Below are positions 1 through 6,670 of a DNA stretch of 7,945 nucleotides, in pieces (the first letter of the stretch is position 1; each line of letters starts with the position of its first letter). The notes below the pieces were generated by a model. That model worked only from the letters and a program-made list of their open reading frames with translations, made no database searches and had not been told where the DNA came from. The translations under genes were made by a program, and so were the position numbers. Source of the DNA: Tetragenococcus sp041859945 (GTDB lineage: Bacteria > Bacillota > Bacilli > Lactobacillales > Enterococcaceae); the NCBI GenBank assembly GCA_041859945.1, contig JBFLGC010000079.1, positions 1 through 7,945 on the forward strand. Direction: 5' to 3'.

Positions 1-24
1 CAAGGATAGAGCCGTATACGAGAC

Positions 25-36
25 CCGTACGTACGG
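25..36. repeat. 12-bp perfect palindrome CCGTACGTACGG
   Basis: The sequence CCGTACGTACGG equals its own reverse complement. It lies beside a second palindrome, GTATAC (14-19), at the GC-rich left end of the window. A 12-bp palindrome without spacer suits a dimeric protein site better than an RNA hairpin, but no protein can be named, and chance is not excluded. Confidence 0.4.
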
Positions 37-44
37 AACGTCGG

Positions 45-68
45 GAGGGGCGGAATTTATTTCCCCTC
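45..68. repeat. Short inverted repeat GAGGGG / CCCCTC
   Basis: GAGGGG at 45-50 pairs with CCCCTC at 63-68 across a 12-nt A/T-rich loop. No T-tract follows, so this is not a standard intrinsic terminator. It may be part of the same intergenic repeat element as the 42-bp array that begins about 35 nt further on. Confidence 0.35.
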
Positions 69-101
69 TACCCTATTGCCAGAAACGATGTCGGACGAGA
101 A

Positions 102-227
102 GTGATCCAAGAATTGAAAAGAAAGGACATATGGGGGCAGAAAGTGATCTAAGTAATGAAAAGAAGGAACATATGAAGCCGGGAAATGATCCAAGAATTG
201 AAAAGAAAGAACATATGAGGTCGAGAG
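102..227. repeat. Tandem array of three 42-bp units, plus partial flanking copies
   Basis: Units begin at 102, 144 and 186, with the first six bases (GTGATT) of a fourth at 228, giving an exact 42-nt period. Each unit has a conserved core of about 32 nt that starts GTGATCCAAG or a variant and ends in CATATG (CATATG at 128, 170 and 212), followed by a variable spacer of about 10 nt. By my alignment the first and third cores match at about 30 of 32 positions and the first and second at 27 of 32. The units show no long internal dyad, so this is neither a CRISPR nor a terminator array. Because 42 is divisible by 3, the array reads open in some frames on both strands and could be misannotated as a small protein. 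Confidence 0.85.
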
Positions 228-282
228 GTGATTAGCAGACCGATCGAAAAATAATCATTTACATATTCTAAATCGCTAGGGC

Positions 283-311
283 TTTTTTTTCTGAGTGAAA
301 ACCGATATAAT
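283..311 (+). promoter_or_regulatory. Sigma-A promoter of the ymdB-ricA-mutS-mutL-maf operon
   Basis: A perfect -10 hexamer, TATAAT, lies at 306-311. Seventeen nucleotides upstream the -35 position falls in a T-tract (TTTTTT, 283-288), a weak match to TTGACA. Transcription would start near 317-319, leaving a leader of about 27 nt before the GTG start of ymdB. It is the only good promoter seen upstream of the operon. The weak -35 suggests moderate, constitutive expression (inference). Confidence 0.6.
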
Positions 312-344
312 AAGAAAAGAAGTGAATAGAGAAGAGGAAAAAGT

Positions 345-1142
345 GTGCGGATTTTATTTATTGGTGATATAGTAGGGTCTTTGGGGAGGCAAACGTTGAG
401 CGATAATTTGCCACGCTTAAAACAAAAATTTCGACCGCAAGTGACGATTGCAAATGGTGAAAATGCTGCGGGGGGTCGAGGCATCACAGAAAAAATTTAT
501 AAGCAGCTTTTGCAAAGTGGGGTCGATGTCGTCACCCTAGGAAATCATTCTTGGGACAATCGCGATATTTTTGAATTTATAGCGACGGCCAAGAAGATGA
601 TCCGTCCTGCGAACTATCCTGATCCGGCGCCTGGTCTGGGCTTGGTCTTTGTCAAAGTGAATGCACTTGAATTGGCCGTGATCAATCTACAAGGGCGCAC
701 CTTTATGACTGCCATCGATGATCCTTTCAAAAAGATCGATGAACTAGTGGCTGAAGCTCGGCAGCGTACGTCGCTTATTTTTGTCGATTTTCATGCAGAA
801 ACGACCAGTGAAAAGCAGGCGATGGGTTGGTATTTGGATGGCCGTGTTTCGGCTGTTGTCGGGACGCATACCCACGTTCAAACCAATGATGCCCGCATTT
901 TACCTAAAGGTACTGGTTATTTGACCGATGTTGGCATGACCGGGCCCTATGATGGTATTTTAGGAATGAAACGCGAACCTGTCATTGAAAAATTTAAGAC
1001 AGCTTTGCCACATCGCTTTGAAGTCATCGAATCGGGTCGGAGTATTTTATCGGCCTGTCTTTTAGAAATAAATGATCAGACGGGACAAGTCCGCTCCATT
1101 AAACCGTTTCAAGTAAGTGAAGATCGGCCTTTGATCGATTAA
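345..1142 (+). CDS. ymdB: YmdB-family metallophosphodiesterase (2',3'-cyclic nucleotide type)
   Basis: A 265-residue protein, the usual family length (about 264 in Bacillus subtilis). Binuclear metal-site motifs of the calcineurin-like fold are intact: GDIVG (7-11, with D8), NGENAAGG (37-44, with E39 and N40), GNHSWDN (66-72, with N67 and H68), DFHAE (148-152, with H150) and GTHTH (173-177, with H175 and H177). B. subtilis YmdB is a cytosolic phosphodiesterase acting on 2',3'-cAMP and affects biofilm gene expression; the same reaction is expected here. The start is GTG at 345. An in-frame TAG at 327-329 excludes a longer form, and GAGG at 334-337 lies 7 nt upstream as ribosome binding site. 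It is the first gene of the operon, 19 nt before ricA. In Firmicutes ymdB commonly follows rny (RNase Y). Confidence 0.95.
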   Translation: MRILFIGDIVGSLGRQTLSDNLPRLKQKFRPQVTIANGENAAGGRGITEKIYKQLLQSGVDVVTLGNHSWDNRDIFEFIATAKKMIRPANYPDPAPGLGLVFVKVNALELAVINLQGRTFMTAIDDPFKKIDELVAEARQRTSLIFVDFHAETTSEKQAMGWYLDGRVSAVVGTHTHVQTNDARILPKGTGYLTDVGMTGPYDGILGMKREPVIEKFKTALPHRFEVIESGRSILSACLLEINDQTGQVRSIKPFQVSEDRPLID

Positions 1143-1161
1143 GGAAAGGAGATTTTTACAA

Positions 1162-1551
1162 ATGGACCCTTTCGAGCATGATCCCGAAGTAAAAGTTGCC
1201 TTGGATAAGTTATTGACCTTACTTGGTGAGAACGAAACGATCCAAGATTTTAAAAGCATTCAAGAACGTGCTCAGAACAATCCCCATTTACAAGAATTAG
1301 AAGCACAAATCAAAGCCGCTCAAAAAGAGGCGGTGCAGTTTGCTCATTATGACAAACCCGAAGCCGAAAAACAAGCAGTGGCTTGTATCGAGGCCTTGAC
1401 CAAAGAGTACGATAGTCATCCGCTAGTGGTTAGTTACCGTGAAAAACTTTGGGATGCCAATGAATTATTACATTATGTCACCGATAAATTACAAAAACAG
1501 GTGAATCAAGCGATCGAGGAGGAAGATTACCACAATGCCTCAAAAGACTAA
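1162..1551 (+). CDS. ricA: YlbF/YmcA (RicA-like) family protein
   Basis: A 129-residue, mostly helical and highly charged protein of the Com_YlbF family. The segment from QIKAAQKEAV (49-58) through HYDKPEA (62-68) to ELLHYVTDKLQKQVNQAI (101-118) resembles B. subtilis YmcA/RicA, and position supports this: ymcA lies upstream of mutS there too, separated by cotE, which is absent here. RicA forms a complex with RicF (YlbF) and RicT (YaaT) that works with RNase Y in mRNA maturation; the partners are not in this window. The ATG at 1162 has AAAGGAG at 1145-1151, 10 nt upstream. The C-terminus is short: the only cysteine is C75 and there is no cysteine-bearing tail like that I recall for the B. subtilis protein. 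Its last 17 nt overlap mutS. The YlbF paralogue is a less likely assignment. Confidence 0.85.
   Translation: MDPFEHDPEVKVALDKLLTLLGENETIQDFKSIQERAQNNPHLQELEAQIKAAQKEAVQFAHYDKPEAEKQAVACIEALTKEYDSHPLVVSYREKLWDANELLHYVTDKLQKQVNQAIEEEDYHNASKD
1516..1525 (+). promoter_or_regulatory. Ribosome binding site of mutS inside ricA
   Basis: GAGGAGGAAG lies in the 3' end of ricA, upstream of the mutS ATG at 1535. It supports a mutS start that overlaps ricA by 17 nt, and therefore translational coupling between the two genes. Confidence 0.8.
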
Positions 1552-4102
1552 AAATACTCCCATGATGGAACAATACTTAAGCATCAAGGCTCAGTACCCA
1601 GATGCTTTTTTGTTCTATCGTCTAGGGGATTTCTATGAATTATTCAATGACGATGCGCTTAAAGTATCGCAATTATTAGAGTTGACCTTGACCAGTCGTA
1701 ATAAAAATGCTCAAGAGCCGATCCCGATGTGTGGCGTGCCTCATCACGCAGTGGATGGTTATATCGATACCTTGGTCGAACAGGGCTATAAAGTCGCTAT
1801 TTGTGAACAAATGGAAGATCCTAAACTGGCTAAAGGGATGGTCAAACGCGAAGTGACACATCTTGTGACACCAGGCACGGTGATGGATGGCAAGAGTTTA
1901 TCAGCTAAAGATAATAACTACTTGACAGCACTAGCTAAAGGCACGGATGGCTATGGCTTTGCCTATGTCGATCTGTCTACTGGGGAATTGCGCACGGCGC
2001 GTCTTTTAGACGAGGAAGCTGTTTTGAATGAAGCCTCAGCTTTACAAACCAAGGAAATCGTCTTTACAACGGAAATTTCAGATCATTTAAAAGAAGAACT
2101 CGACAAACGGCTCGGTCTTGTTTTTTCTAAACAGGAGATCTATGAAGAAAATGCCGAATTTCAATTTTTGACCAGTGATTTGACCGATGAGTTGGAAAAA
2201 GAAGTTACGGGCAAACTTTTATCTTATCTAGCGTTGACCCAAAAACGGAGTCTCGATCATTTACAAAAAGCCGTCGAATATCAGCCTGATCACTTTCTGA
2301 AAATGGATCATTATTCCAAGGTCAATCTCGAATTGACGCAGGCAATCCGCTCTGGCAAAAAGCAAGGGACCTTGCTATGGCTTTTGGATGAGACCAAAAC
2401 GGCGATGGGCGGGCGTTTACTTAAACAATGGCTCGATCGTCCTTTGATCCAGAAAAGTCAGATCACTAGTCGTCAAGAGCAAGTGGCTTCTTTACTCAAT
2501 GCCTTTTTTGAACGAGCTGATTTGCAAGAAGCTTTGACCAAAGTCTATGATATGGAACGTTTGGCTGGACGGGTGGCTTTCGGCAGTGTCAATGGTCGTG
2601 ACCTCTTGCAACTAAAGGCTTCTTTGCAACAAGTGCCGCGGATCCGCACGATCTTACAAGGGATCGATCAAGGCGAATGGACCACTTTATTAGAAAAAAT
2701 GGAGCCGATGGATGATTTGGTAACGTTGATCGAACGGTCCATAAATGAGGAAGCGCCACTAGCGGTCACAGAAGGCAATGTCATCAAAGACGGCTTCGAT
2801 AAGCAGCTCGATAAATACCGGGAAGCGATGCATAATGGTAAAAAATGGATCGCTGAATTAGAAGCCAAAGAGCGGAAGGCAACCGGTATCAAAAATTTGC
2901 GGGTCGGCTATAATCGTGTTTTTGGCTATTATATCGAAATTACTAAAGCCAATTTAGGTAATCTTGAAGAAGGTCGTTATGAACGCAAGCAAACCTTAGC
3001 CAATGCCGAACGGTTCATCACACCTGAGTTGAAAGAACTAGAAAAATTGATTTTAGAAGCGGAAAATGAATCCGTCGATTTAGAATATCGCTTGTTTTTA
3101 GGAGTTCGCGAAGAAGTGAAAAAAGCCATCGATCGCTTGCAAACTTTGGCCAAAGCCATAAGTTGCGCAGACGTTTTGCAAAGTTTTGCGACAATCAGCG
3201 AACGCTATCAATATGTCCGTCCGGTTTTGAGTGATCAAAAAGAATTAAAGATCATAGCAGGCCGCCATCCGGTCGTTGAAAAAGTGTTGGGTCATCAAGA
3301 ATACATCCCTAATTCGATCGAAATGGATCAAGAAACCATGATCTTATTGATTACCGGCCCCAATATGTCAGGTAAAAGTACCTACATGCGCCAACTTGCC
3401 CTGACGGTGATCATGGCTCAGATCGGTTGTTTTGTACCGGCTGAAGAAGCTTTGATGCCGATTTTCGATCGCATCTTTACCCGGATCGGAGCCAGCGATG
3501 ACTTAATCGCTGGCCAAAGTACCTTCATGGTAGAAATGATGGAGGCCAATCAAGCTTTGAGTCATGCGACGCCTAACAGTCTGATTTTATTTGATGAATT
3601 GGGCCGCGGGACCGCGACTTATGACGGTATGGCACTGGCCCAAGCTATCATCGAATATATCCATCGCAATGTTCGCGCTAAGACACTTTTTTCGACGCAT
3701 TATCATGAATTGACCGTTTTAGAAAAAGAATTGCCACAATTAAAAAATATCCATGTCGGTGCTGTTGAAAAAGATGGCGACTTGGTTTTCTTGCATAAGA
3801 TGATGGCAGGACCTGCCGATAAGAGTTATGGGATCCATGTGGCCAAGATCGCCGGCCTACCTGCGTCACTTTTGAAACGAGCGGATAAGATCTTACAGAC
3901 CTTAGAAAGTCAAAATGCGGTTCAAGATCAGGCTGCGCCGTCGCGTGTCAAAGAGAATCAACAGCTTTCTTTATTCAGCGAAGTTTCCGAAGCAGAAAGT
4001 GAGGCCTTGGAGCAATTAAAGGACTTGAATGTCATGGAAATGACACCGATGGCAGCCTTAAACTCCTTGTATGAGCTACAAAAGCAGGTACGTGAGAAAT
4101 GA
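1535..4102 (+). CDS. mutS: DNA mismatch repair protein MutS
   Basis: An 855-residue, full-length MutS that recognises mispairs and small loops and recruits MutL. The N-terminal mismatch-recognition domain has TPMMEQY-type residues (8-14) and the Phe-X-Glu wedge in GDFYELF (F33, E35). The core and clamp domains occupy roughly residues 250-560. The C-terminal ABC ATPase has Walker A GPNMSGKST (608-616), Walker B LILFDE (683-688, D687 and E688), and STHYHE with the ATPase histidine H722. Near the C-terminus QLSLF (810-814) fits the consensus pentapeptide that binds the DNA polymerase sliding clamp, followed by a short helical tetramerisation-type tail. The ATG at 1535 follows a strong AGGAGG. 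The stop codon overlaps the next ATG as ATGA (4099-4102). All key residues are present, so a functional protein is expected. Confidence 0.99.
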   Translation: MPQKTKNTPMMEQYLSIKAQYPDAFLFYRLGDFYELFNDDALKVSQLLELTLTSRNKNAQEPIPMCGVPHHAVDGYIDTLVEQGYKVAICEQMEDPKLAKGMVKREVTHLVTPGTVMDGKSLSAKDNNYLTALAKGTDGYGFAYVDLSTGELRTARLLDEEAVLNEASALQTKEIVFTTEISDHLKEELDKRLGLVFSKQEIYEENAEFQFLTSDLTDELEKEVTGKLLSYLALTQKRSLDHLQKAVEYQPDHFLKMDHYSKVNLELTQAIRSGKKQGTLLWLLDETKTAMGGRLLKQWLDRPLIQKSQITSRQEQVASLLNAFFERADLQEALTKVYDMERLAGRVAFGSVNGRDLLQLKASLQQVPRIRTILQGIDQGEWTTLLEKMEPMDDLVTLIERSINEEAPLAVTEGNVIKDGFDKQLDKYREAMHNGKKWIAELEAKERKATGIKNLRVGYNRVFGYYIEITKANLGNLEEGRYERKQTLANAERFITPELKELEKLILEAENESVDLEYRLFLGVREEVKKAIDRLQTLAKAISCADVLQSFATISERYQYVRPVLSDQKELKIIAGRHPVVEKVLGHQEYIPNSIEMDQETMILLITGPNMSGKSTYMRQLALTVIMAQIGCFVPAEEALMPIFDRIFTRIGASDDLIAGQSTFMVEMMEANQALSHATPNSLILFDELGRGTATYDGMALAQAIIEYIHRNVRAKTLFSTHYHELTVLEKELPQLKNIHVGAVEKDGDLVFLHKMMAGPADKSYGIHVAKIAGLPASLLKRADKILQTLESQNAVQDQAAPSRVKENQQLSLFSEVSEAESEALEQLKDLNVMEMTPMAALNSLYELQKQVREK

Positions 4103-4566
4103 AAGCAACTTATGAAGAAGCACAAACCTTTTTAGCTGAGCATAAAATTTTTTATGAAGAAATCAACCACCAAGCTGTGTGGCATATGCCAGAACAGGCC
4201 CTACCTGTGGCTAAAAATTTATTCTTGAAAACAAATCAGGAACCTTTCTATTTATGCTTAATGGCTGGCAATAAAAAATTGGACTTTAAGGGACTGGCAC
4301 AAAGGTTAAAAGTCAGCCGAAGGAGTCTATCCTTTGCGACAAAAGCTGAACTAAGGGACGTTTTAGCAGTAGAGCCTGGAGAAGTGACGCCCTTGGCTTT
4401 GCAGTATGACTTAGAAAATCGTGTTACGGTAGTATTGGATCGCGACTTGTCAAAATTTCCCAAAATCGGGATTCATCCTAATGTCAATACGGCTACAATT
4501 TTTGTTAGCTACCCAAATCTAGTAAAAATAATCGATGAAATGGGACACGCTTGGGTAGAAATGTAG
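4099..4566 (+). CDS. YbaK/PrdX-family aminoacyl-tRNA deacylase (ProXp-ala-like)
   Basis: A 155-residue single-domain protein of the YbaK/ProRS-editing fold. Family landmarks are KNLFLK (39-44, K39 being a candidate catalytic lysine), KKLDFKGLA (59-67), a SFATKAEL-type segment (78-85), VEPGEVTPLAL (91-101, G94 and P98), VTVVLD (109-114) and GIHPNVNTATI (124-134, G124, H126, P127). Related stand-alone enzymes hydrolyse mischarged tRNA-Pro, mainly Ala-tRNA-Pro, in the cytosol; the exact substrate cannot be read from sequence. Its ATG overlaps the mutS stop (ATGA), implying coupling, with only a weak AGG at 4086-4088. It sits between mutS and mutL, which are adjacent in B. subtilis. It has one GATC site in 468 bp, whereas mutS and mutL have roughly one per 60-80 bp, so it may have been inserted or evolved differently. 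Confidence 0.85.
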   Translation: MKATYEEAQTFLAEHKIFYEEINHQAVWHMPEQALPVAKNLFLKTNQEPFYLCLMAGNKKLDFKGLAQRLKVSRRSLSFATKAELRDVLAVEPGEVTPLALQYDLENRVTVVLDRDLSKFPKIGIHPNVNTATIFVSYPNLVKIIDEMGHAWVEM

Positions 4567-4601
4567 CAGTTAGCCAATGTTACCGACAATCATTCATTAG
4601 A

Positions 4602-4607
4602 AAGGAG
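4602..4607 (+). promoter_or_regulatory. Ribosome binding site of mutL
   Basis: AAGGAG ends 8 nt before the ATG at 4616, within the only sizeable gap of the operon (4567-4615). A second purine run (GAGG, 4607-4610) follows. No promoter or terminator is visible in this gap, so mutL probably depends on read-through from upstream, with independent ribosome loading. Confidence 0.75.
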
Positions 4608-4615
4608 AGGAAGAC

Positions 4616-6670
4616 ATGGCAAAAATCCAAGAATTATCAGAAACGCTAGCGAATCAGATCGCAGCCGGTGAAGTGGTGGAACGGCCGGCCTCTGTTGTCA
4701 AGGAATTGATCGAAAATGCCATCGATGCTGGCGGCAGTCAGATCGATATTTTGTTAGAAGAAGCTGGGCTAAAGAAGATCCAAGTCACCGATAATGGCGA
4801 AGGGATCGCCACTGAAGATGTGGAAAATGCTTTTAAGCGTCATGCCACAAGTAAGATCCACAATCGTGAAGATCTATTTAGGATCCGCTCCTTAGGTTTT
4901 CGTGGGGAGGCTTTACCGAGCATCGCTTCGGTTTCGGAAATCACGATCGAAACAGCCGTGCAAGGCGAAACACAAGGGACGCTGATGACTTTAAAAGGCG
5001 GTCAGATCACCTCTAAAAAAGCCGCCCAGCTGCGCCTTGGCACCAAGATCACGGTCGAAAATTTATTTTATAATACCCCGGCTCGCTTGAAATATGTCAA
5101 GACCTTGCAAACAGAACTGGCTCATATTGGCGATATGGTCAATCGCTTGGCCCTTAGCCATCCTGCTATCGCCTTTCGTTTGGTCCACGATGGCAATAAA
5201 ATGACCGCTACTTCTGGAAATGGGGATCTGCGTCAGACGATCGCAGGGATTTATGGGTTACAAACTGCTAAAAAAATGCGCCCGATCCAGGCAAAAGATC
5301 TCGATTTTGAAATCAGTGGCTATATTTCCTTGCCCGAAGTGACGCGAGCCAATCGTAATTATTTATCGACTATTATCAATGGCCGCTATATCAAAAATTT
5401 TGCTTTGAACAAAGCTATTGTCAACGGCTACGGCTCCAAGCTCATGGTCGGTCGTTTCCCCATTGCTGTTGTTGAGATCGAAATGGATCCACTCTTAGTA
5501 GATGTCAATGTCCATCCGACCAAGCAAGAAGTGCGTCTGTCTAAAGAGTCAGAGCTGACGGCACTGATCAGTAAAGCAATCACTGAAGTTTTACGTGAAG
5601 AAAATCTGATCCCGAATGCGGCCGATAATCTAAGCTTCAAACGAAAAAGTGAAACGAAAGAACAAGCAGAGCAACTTACCATGGATGTTGACACCTCTGA
5701 AAAACCAGGAAAATTGCACTTTGACGCAGCTCAGAATGACTTTTATACCACCCCAACTCAGCCTGTGGATAACTTTGTGGATAAGCTTGGGGATAGACGG
5801 GGACAAGTCGCTCAAAGAAACGATGAGTCGTCAGAAAACATTGATATGACAACGAAAAATCGTCAAGAAAAATCTCTTGAAAGGACAAATGTTCCAAGTG
5901 AAAATGTGGAAAACTATTCCGAAGCCCCACGCGAGACGCTACCACCAGTCGAAGAATCCTTGACGGAAATCACGAATAATCATCCTGATTTGGATATCCA
6001 TCAAACAAAAACGCAACAGCTGATCGACCAAGTAATGACAGAAAAAGCACCGACCCAGCGTTTTCCAGAACTGGAATATTTCGGACAAATGCATGGCACC
6101 TATCTATTTGCCCAAAGTCAAGACGGCTTATACATCATCGATCAGCATGCTGCTCAGGAACGGATCAAATATGAATATTTCCGCCAAAAAATCGGCGAAG
6201 TATCCACTGATCAACAAGAATTATTAGTGCCGATCGTTTTGGAATATCCCTCAAGTGACGCGATCCTGTTGCGGGAACAAGCGCCCTTATTAGAAGAAGT
6301 AGGCATTTTTTTAGAAGATTTTGGAGCGAATAGTTTTATTGTCCGAACTCATCCGACGTGGTATCCTGCCGGTCTTGAAGAAGAGACTTTGCGTCAAATG
6401 ATCGATATGTTACTTACCACAGGCAAAGTCAGTGTCCATAAATTTAGAGAAGCGACGGCTATCATGATGAGCTGTAAACGTTCGATCAAAGCCAACCATC
6501 ATCTCAATGATATGCAAGCCCGGGTTTTGTTGACTGATTTAGCCAAATGCGAAAATCCCTTTAATTGTCCCCATGGGCGACCCGTCTTGATCCATTTCAC
6601 CAATGGCGACATGGAAAAAATGTTCAAACGCATCCAGGATCCTCATCAATCAAGAGGAGGTAATGAATAG
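4616..6670 (+). CDS. mutL: DNA mismatch repair protein MutL with endonuclease domain
   Basis: A 684-residue MutL. The N-terminal GHKL ATPase shows NQIAAGEVVERPASVVKE (13-30), the catalytic pair E30 and N34 in ELIENAIDAG (30-39), DNGEGI (59-64), RHATSKI (75-81) and GFRGEAL (94-100). A hydrophilic linker of low conservation spans about residues 340-480. The C-terminal domain has the metal-binding nuclease motif DQHAAQERIKYE (509-520), SCKRSIKA with C620, and CPHGRP (651-656, C651 and H653), as in MutL proteins that nick DNA themselves in bacteria without MutH. QELLVP (534-539) matches the region that contacts the sliding clamp in B. subtilis MutL. It acts with MutS on newly made DNA. The stop overlaps the maf start by one base (TAGTG). 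Confidence 0.99.
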   Translation: MAKIQELSETLANQIAAGEVVERPASVVKELIENAIDAGGSQIDILLEEAGLKKIQVTDNGEGIATEDVENAFKRHATSKIHNREDLFRIRSLGFRGEALPSIASVSEITIETAVQGETQGTLMTLKGGQITSKKAAQLRLGTKITVENLFYNTPARLKYVKTLQTELAHIGDMVNRLALSHPAIAFRLVHDGNKMTATSGNGDLRQTIAGIYGLQTAKKMRPIQAKDLDFEISGYISLPEVTRANRNYLSTIINGRYIKNFALNKAIVNGYGSKLMVGRFPIAVVEIEMDPLLVDVNVHPTKQEVRLSKESELTALISKAITEVLREENLIPNAADNLSFKRKSETKEQAEQLTMDVDTSEKPGKLHFDAAQNDFYTTPTQPVDNFVDKLGDRRGQVAQRNDESSENIDMTTKNRQEKSLERTNVPSENVENYSEAPRETLPPVEESLTEITNNHPDLDIHQTKTQQLIDQVMTEKAPTQRFPELEYFGQMHGTYLFAQSQDGLYIIDQHAAQERIKYEYFRQKIGEVSTDQQELLVPIVLEYPSSDAILLREQAPLLEEVGIFLEDFGANSFIVRTHPTWYPAGLEEETLRQMIDMLLTTGKVSVHKFREATAIMMSCKRSIKANHHLNDMQARVLLTDLAKCENPFNCPHGRPVLIHFTNGDMEKMFKRIQDPHQSRGGNE
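6654..6660 (+). promoter_or_regulatory. Ribosome binding site that sets the maf start
   Basis: GAGGAGG lies in the 3' end of mutL, 9 nt before GTG at 6670. The closer ATG at 6663 is in another frame and would not give the Maf protein, so GTG at 6670 is the start that fits both the spacing and the conserved N-terminus. Confidence 0.75.

Larger units (their letters stand above)
1..344. other. Non-coding region upstream of ymdB with repeats and a promoter
   Basis: No convincing gene is present. Two forward frames stay open from the left edge (to the TAG at 233-235 and to the TAA near 150). Neither has a start codon with a ribosome binding site, and the openness follows from a tandem repeat whose 42-nt period is a multiple of three. 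The C-terminus of RNase Y, the usual neighbour upstream of ymdB in Firmicutes, is not recognisable here. The region contains a palindrome (25-36), a GC hairpin (45-68), a 42-bp repeat array (102-227) and the ymdB promoter (283-311). Confidence 0.7.

Noticed and set aside
102..227. CRISPR array
   Set aside because: Spacers of about 10 nt are far too short and similar to each other, only three units exist, and there is no leader or cas gene.
2..235. Forward open frame from the left edge, as a possible C-terminus of an upstream gene
   Set aside because: It does not resemble RNase Y, a second frame is equally open, there is no in-frame start with a binding site, and half of it is tandem repeat.
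234..290. Possible terminator ending in the T-run at 283-290
   Set aside because: Only broken complementarity is present (AGC and CGAT blocks with a large internal loop), so no stable stem precedes the T-run; the T-run fits the -35 region of the promoter.
149..487. Reverse-strand open frame of 112 codons over the repeats and the ymdB start
   Set aside because: It overlaps the clearly real ymdB start, its periodic tail derives from the DNA repeat, and no family is recognised.
4567..4615. Internal promoter for mutL
   Set aside because: The 49-nt gap has no recognisable -35/-10 pair; only the ribosome binding site stands out.
5428..5945. Several alternative-frame open frames within mutL
   Set aside because: They are shadows of mutL without binding sites or recognisable products; the linker simply has few stops in other frames.
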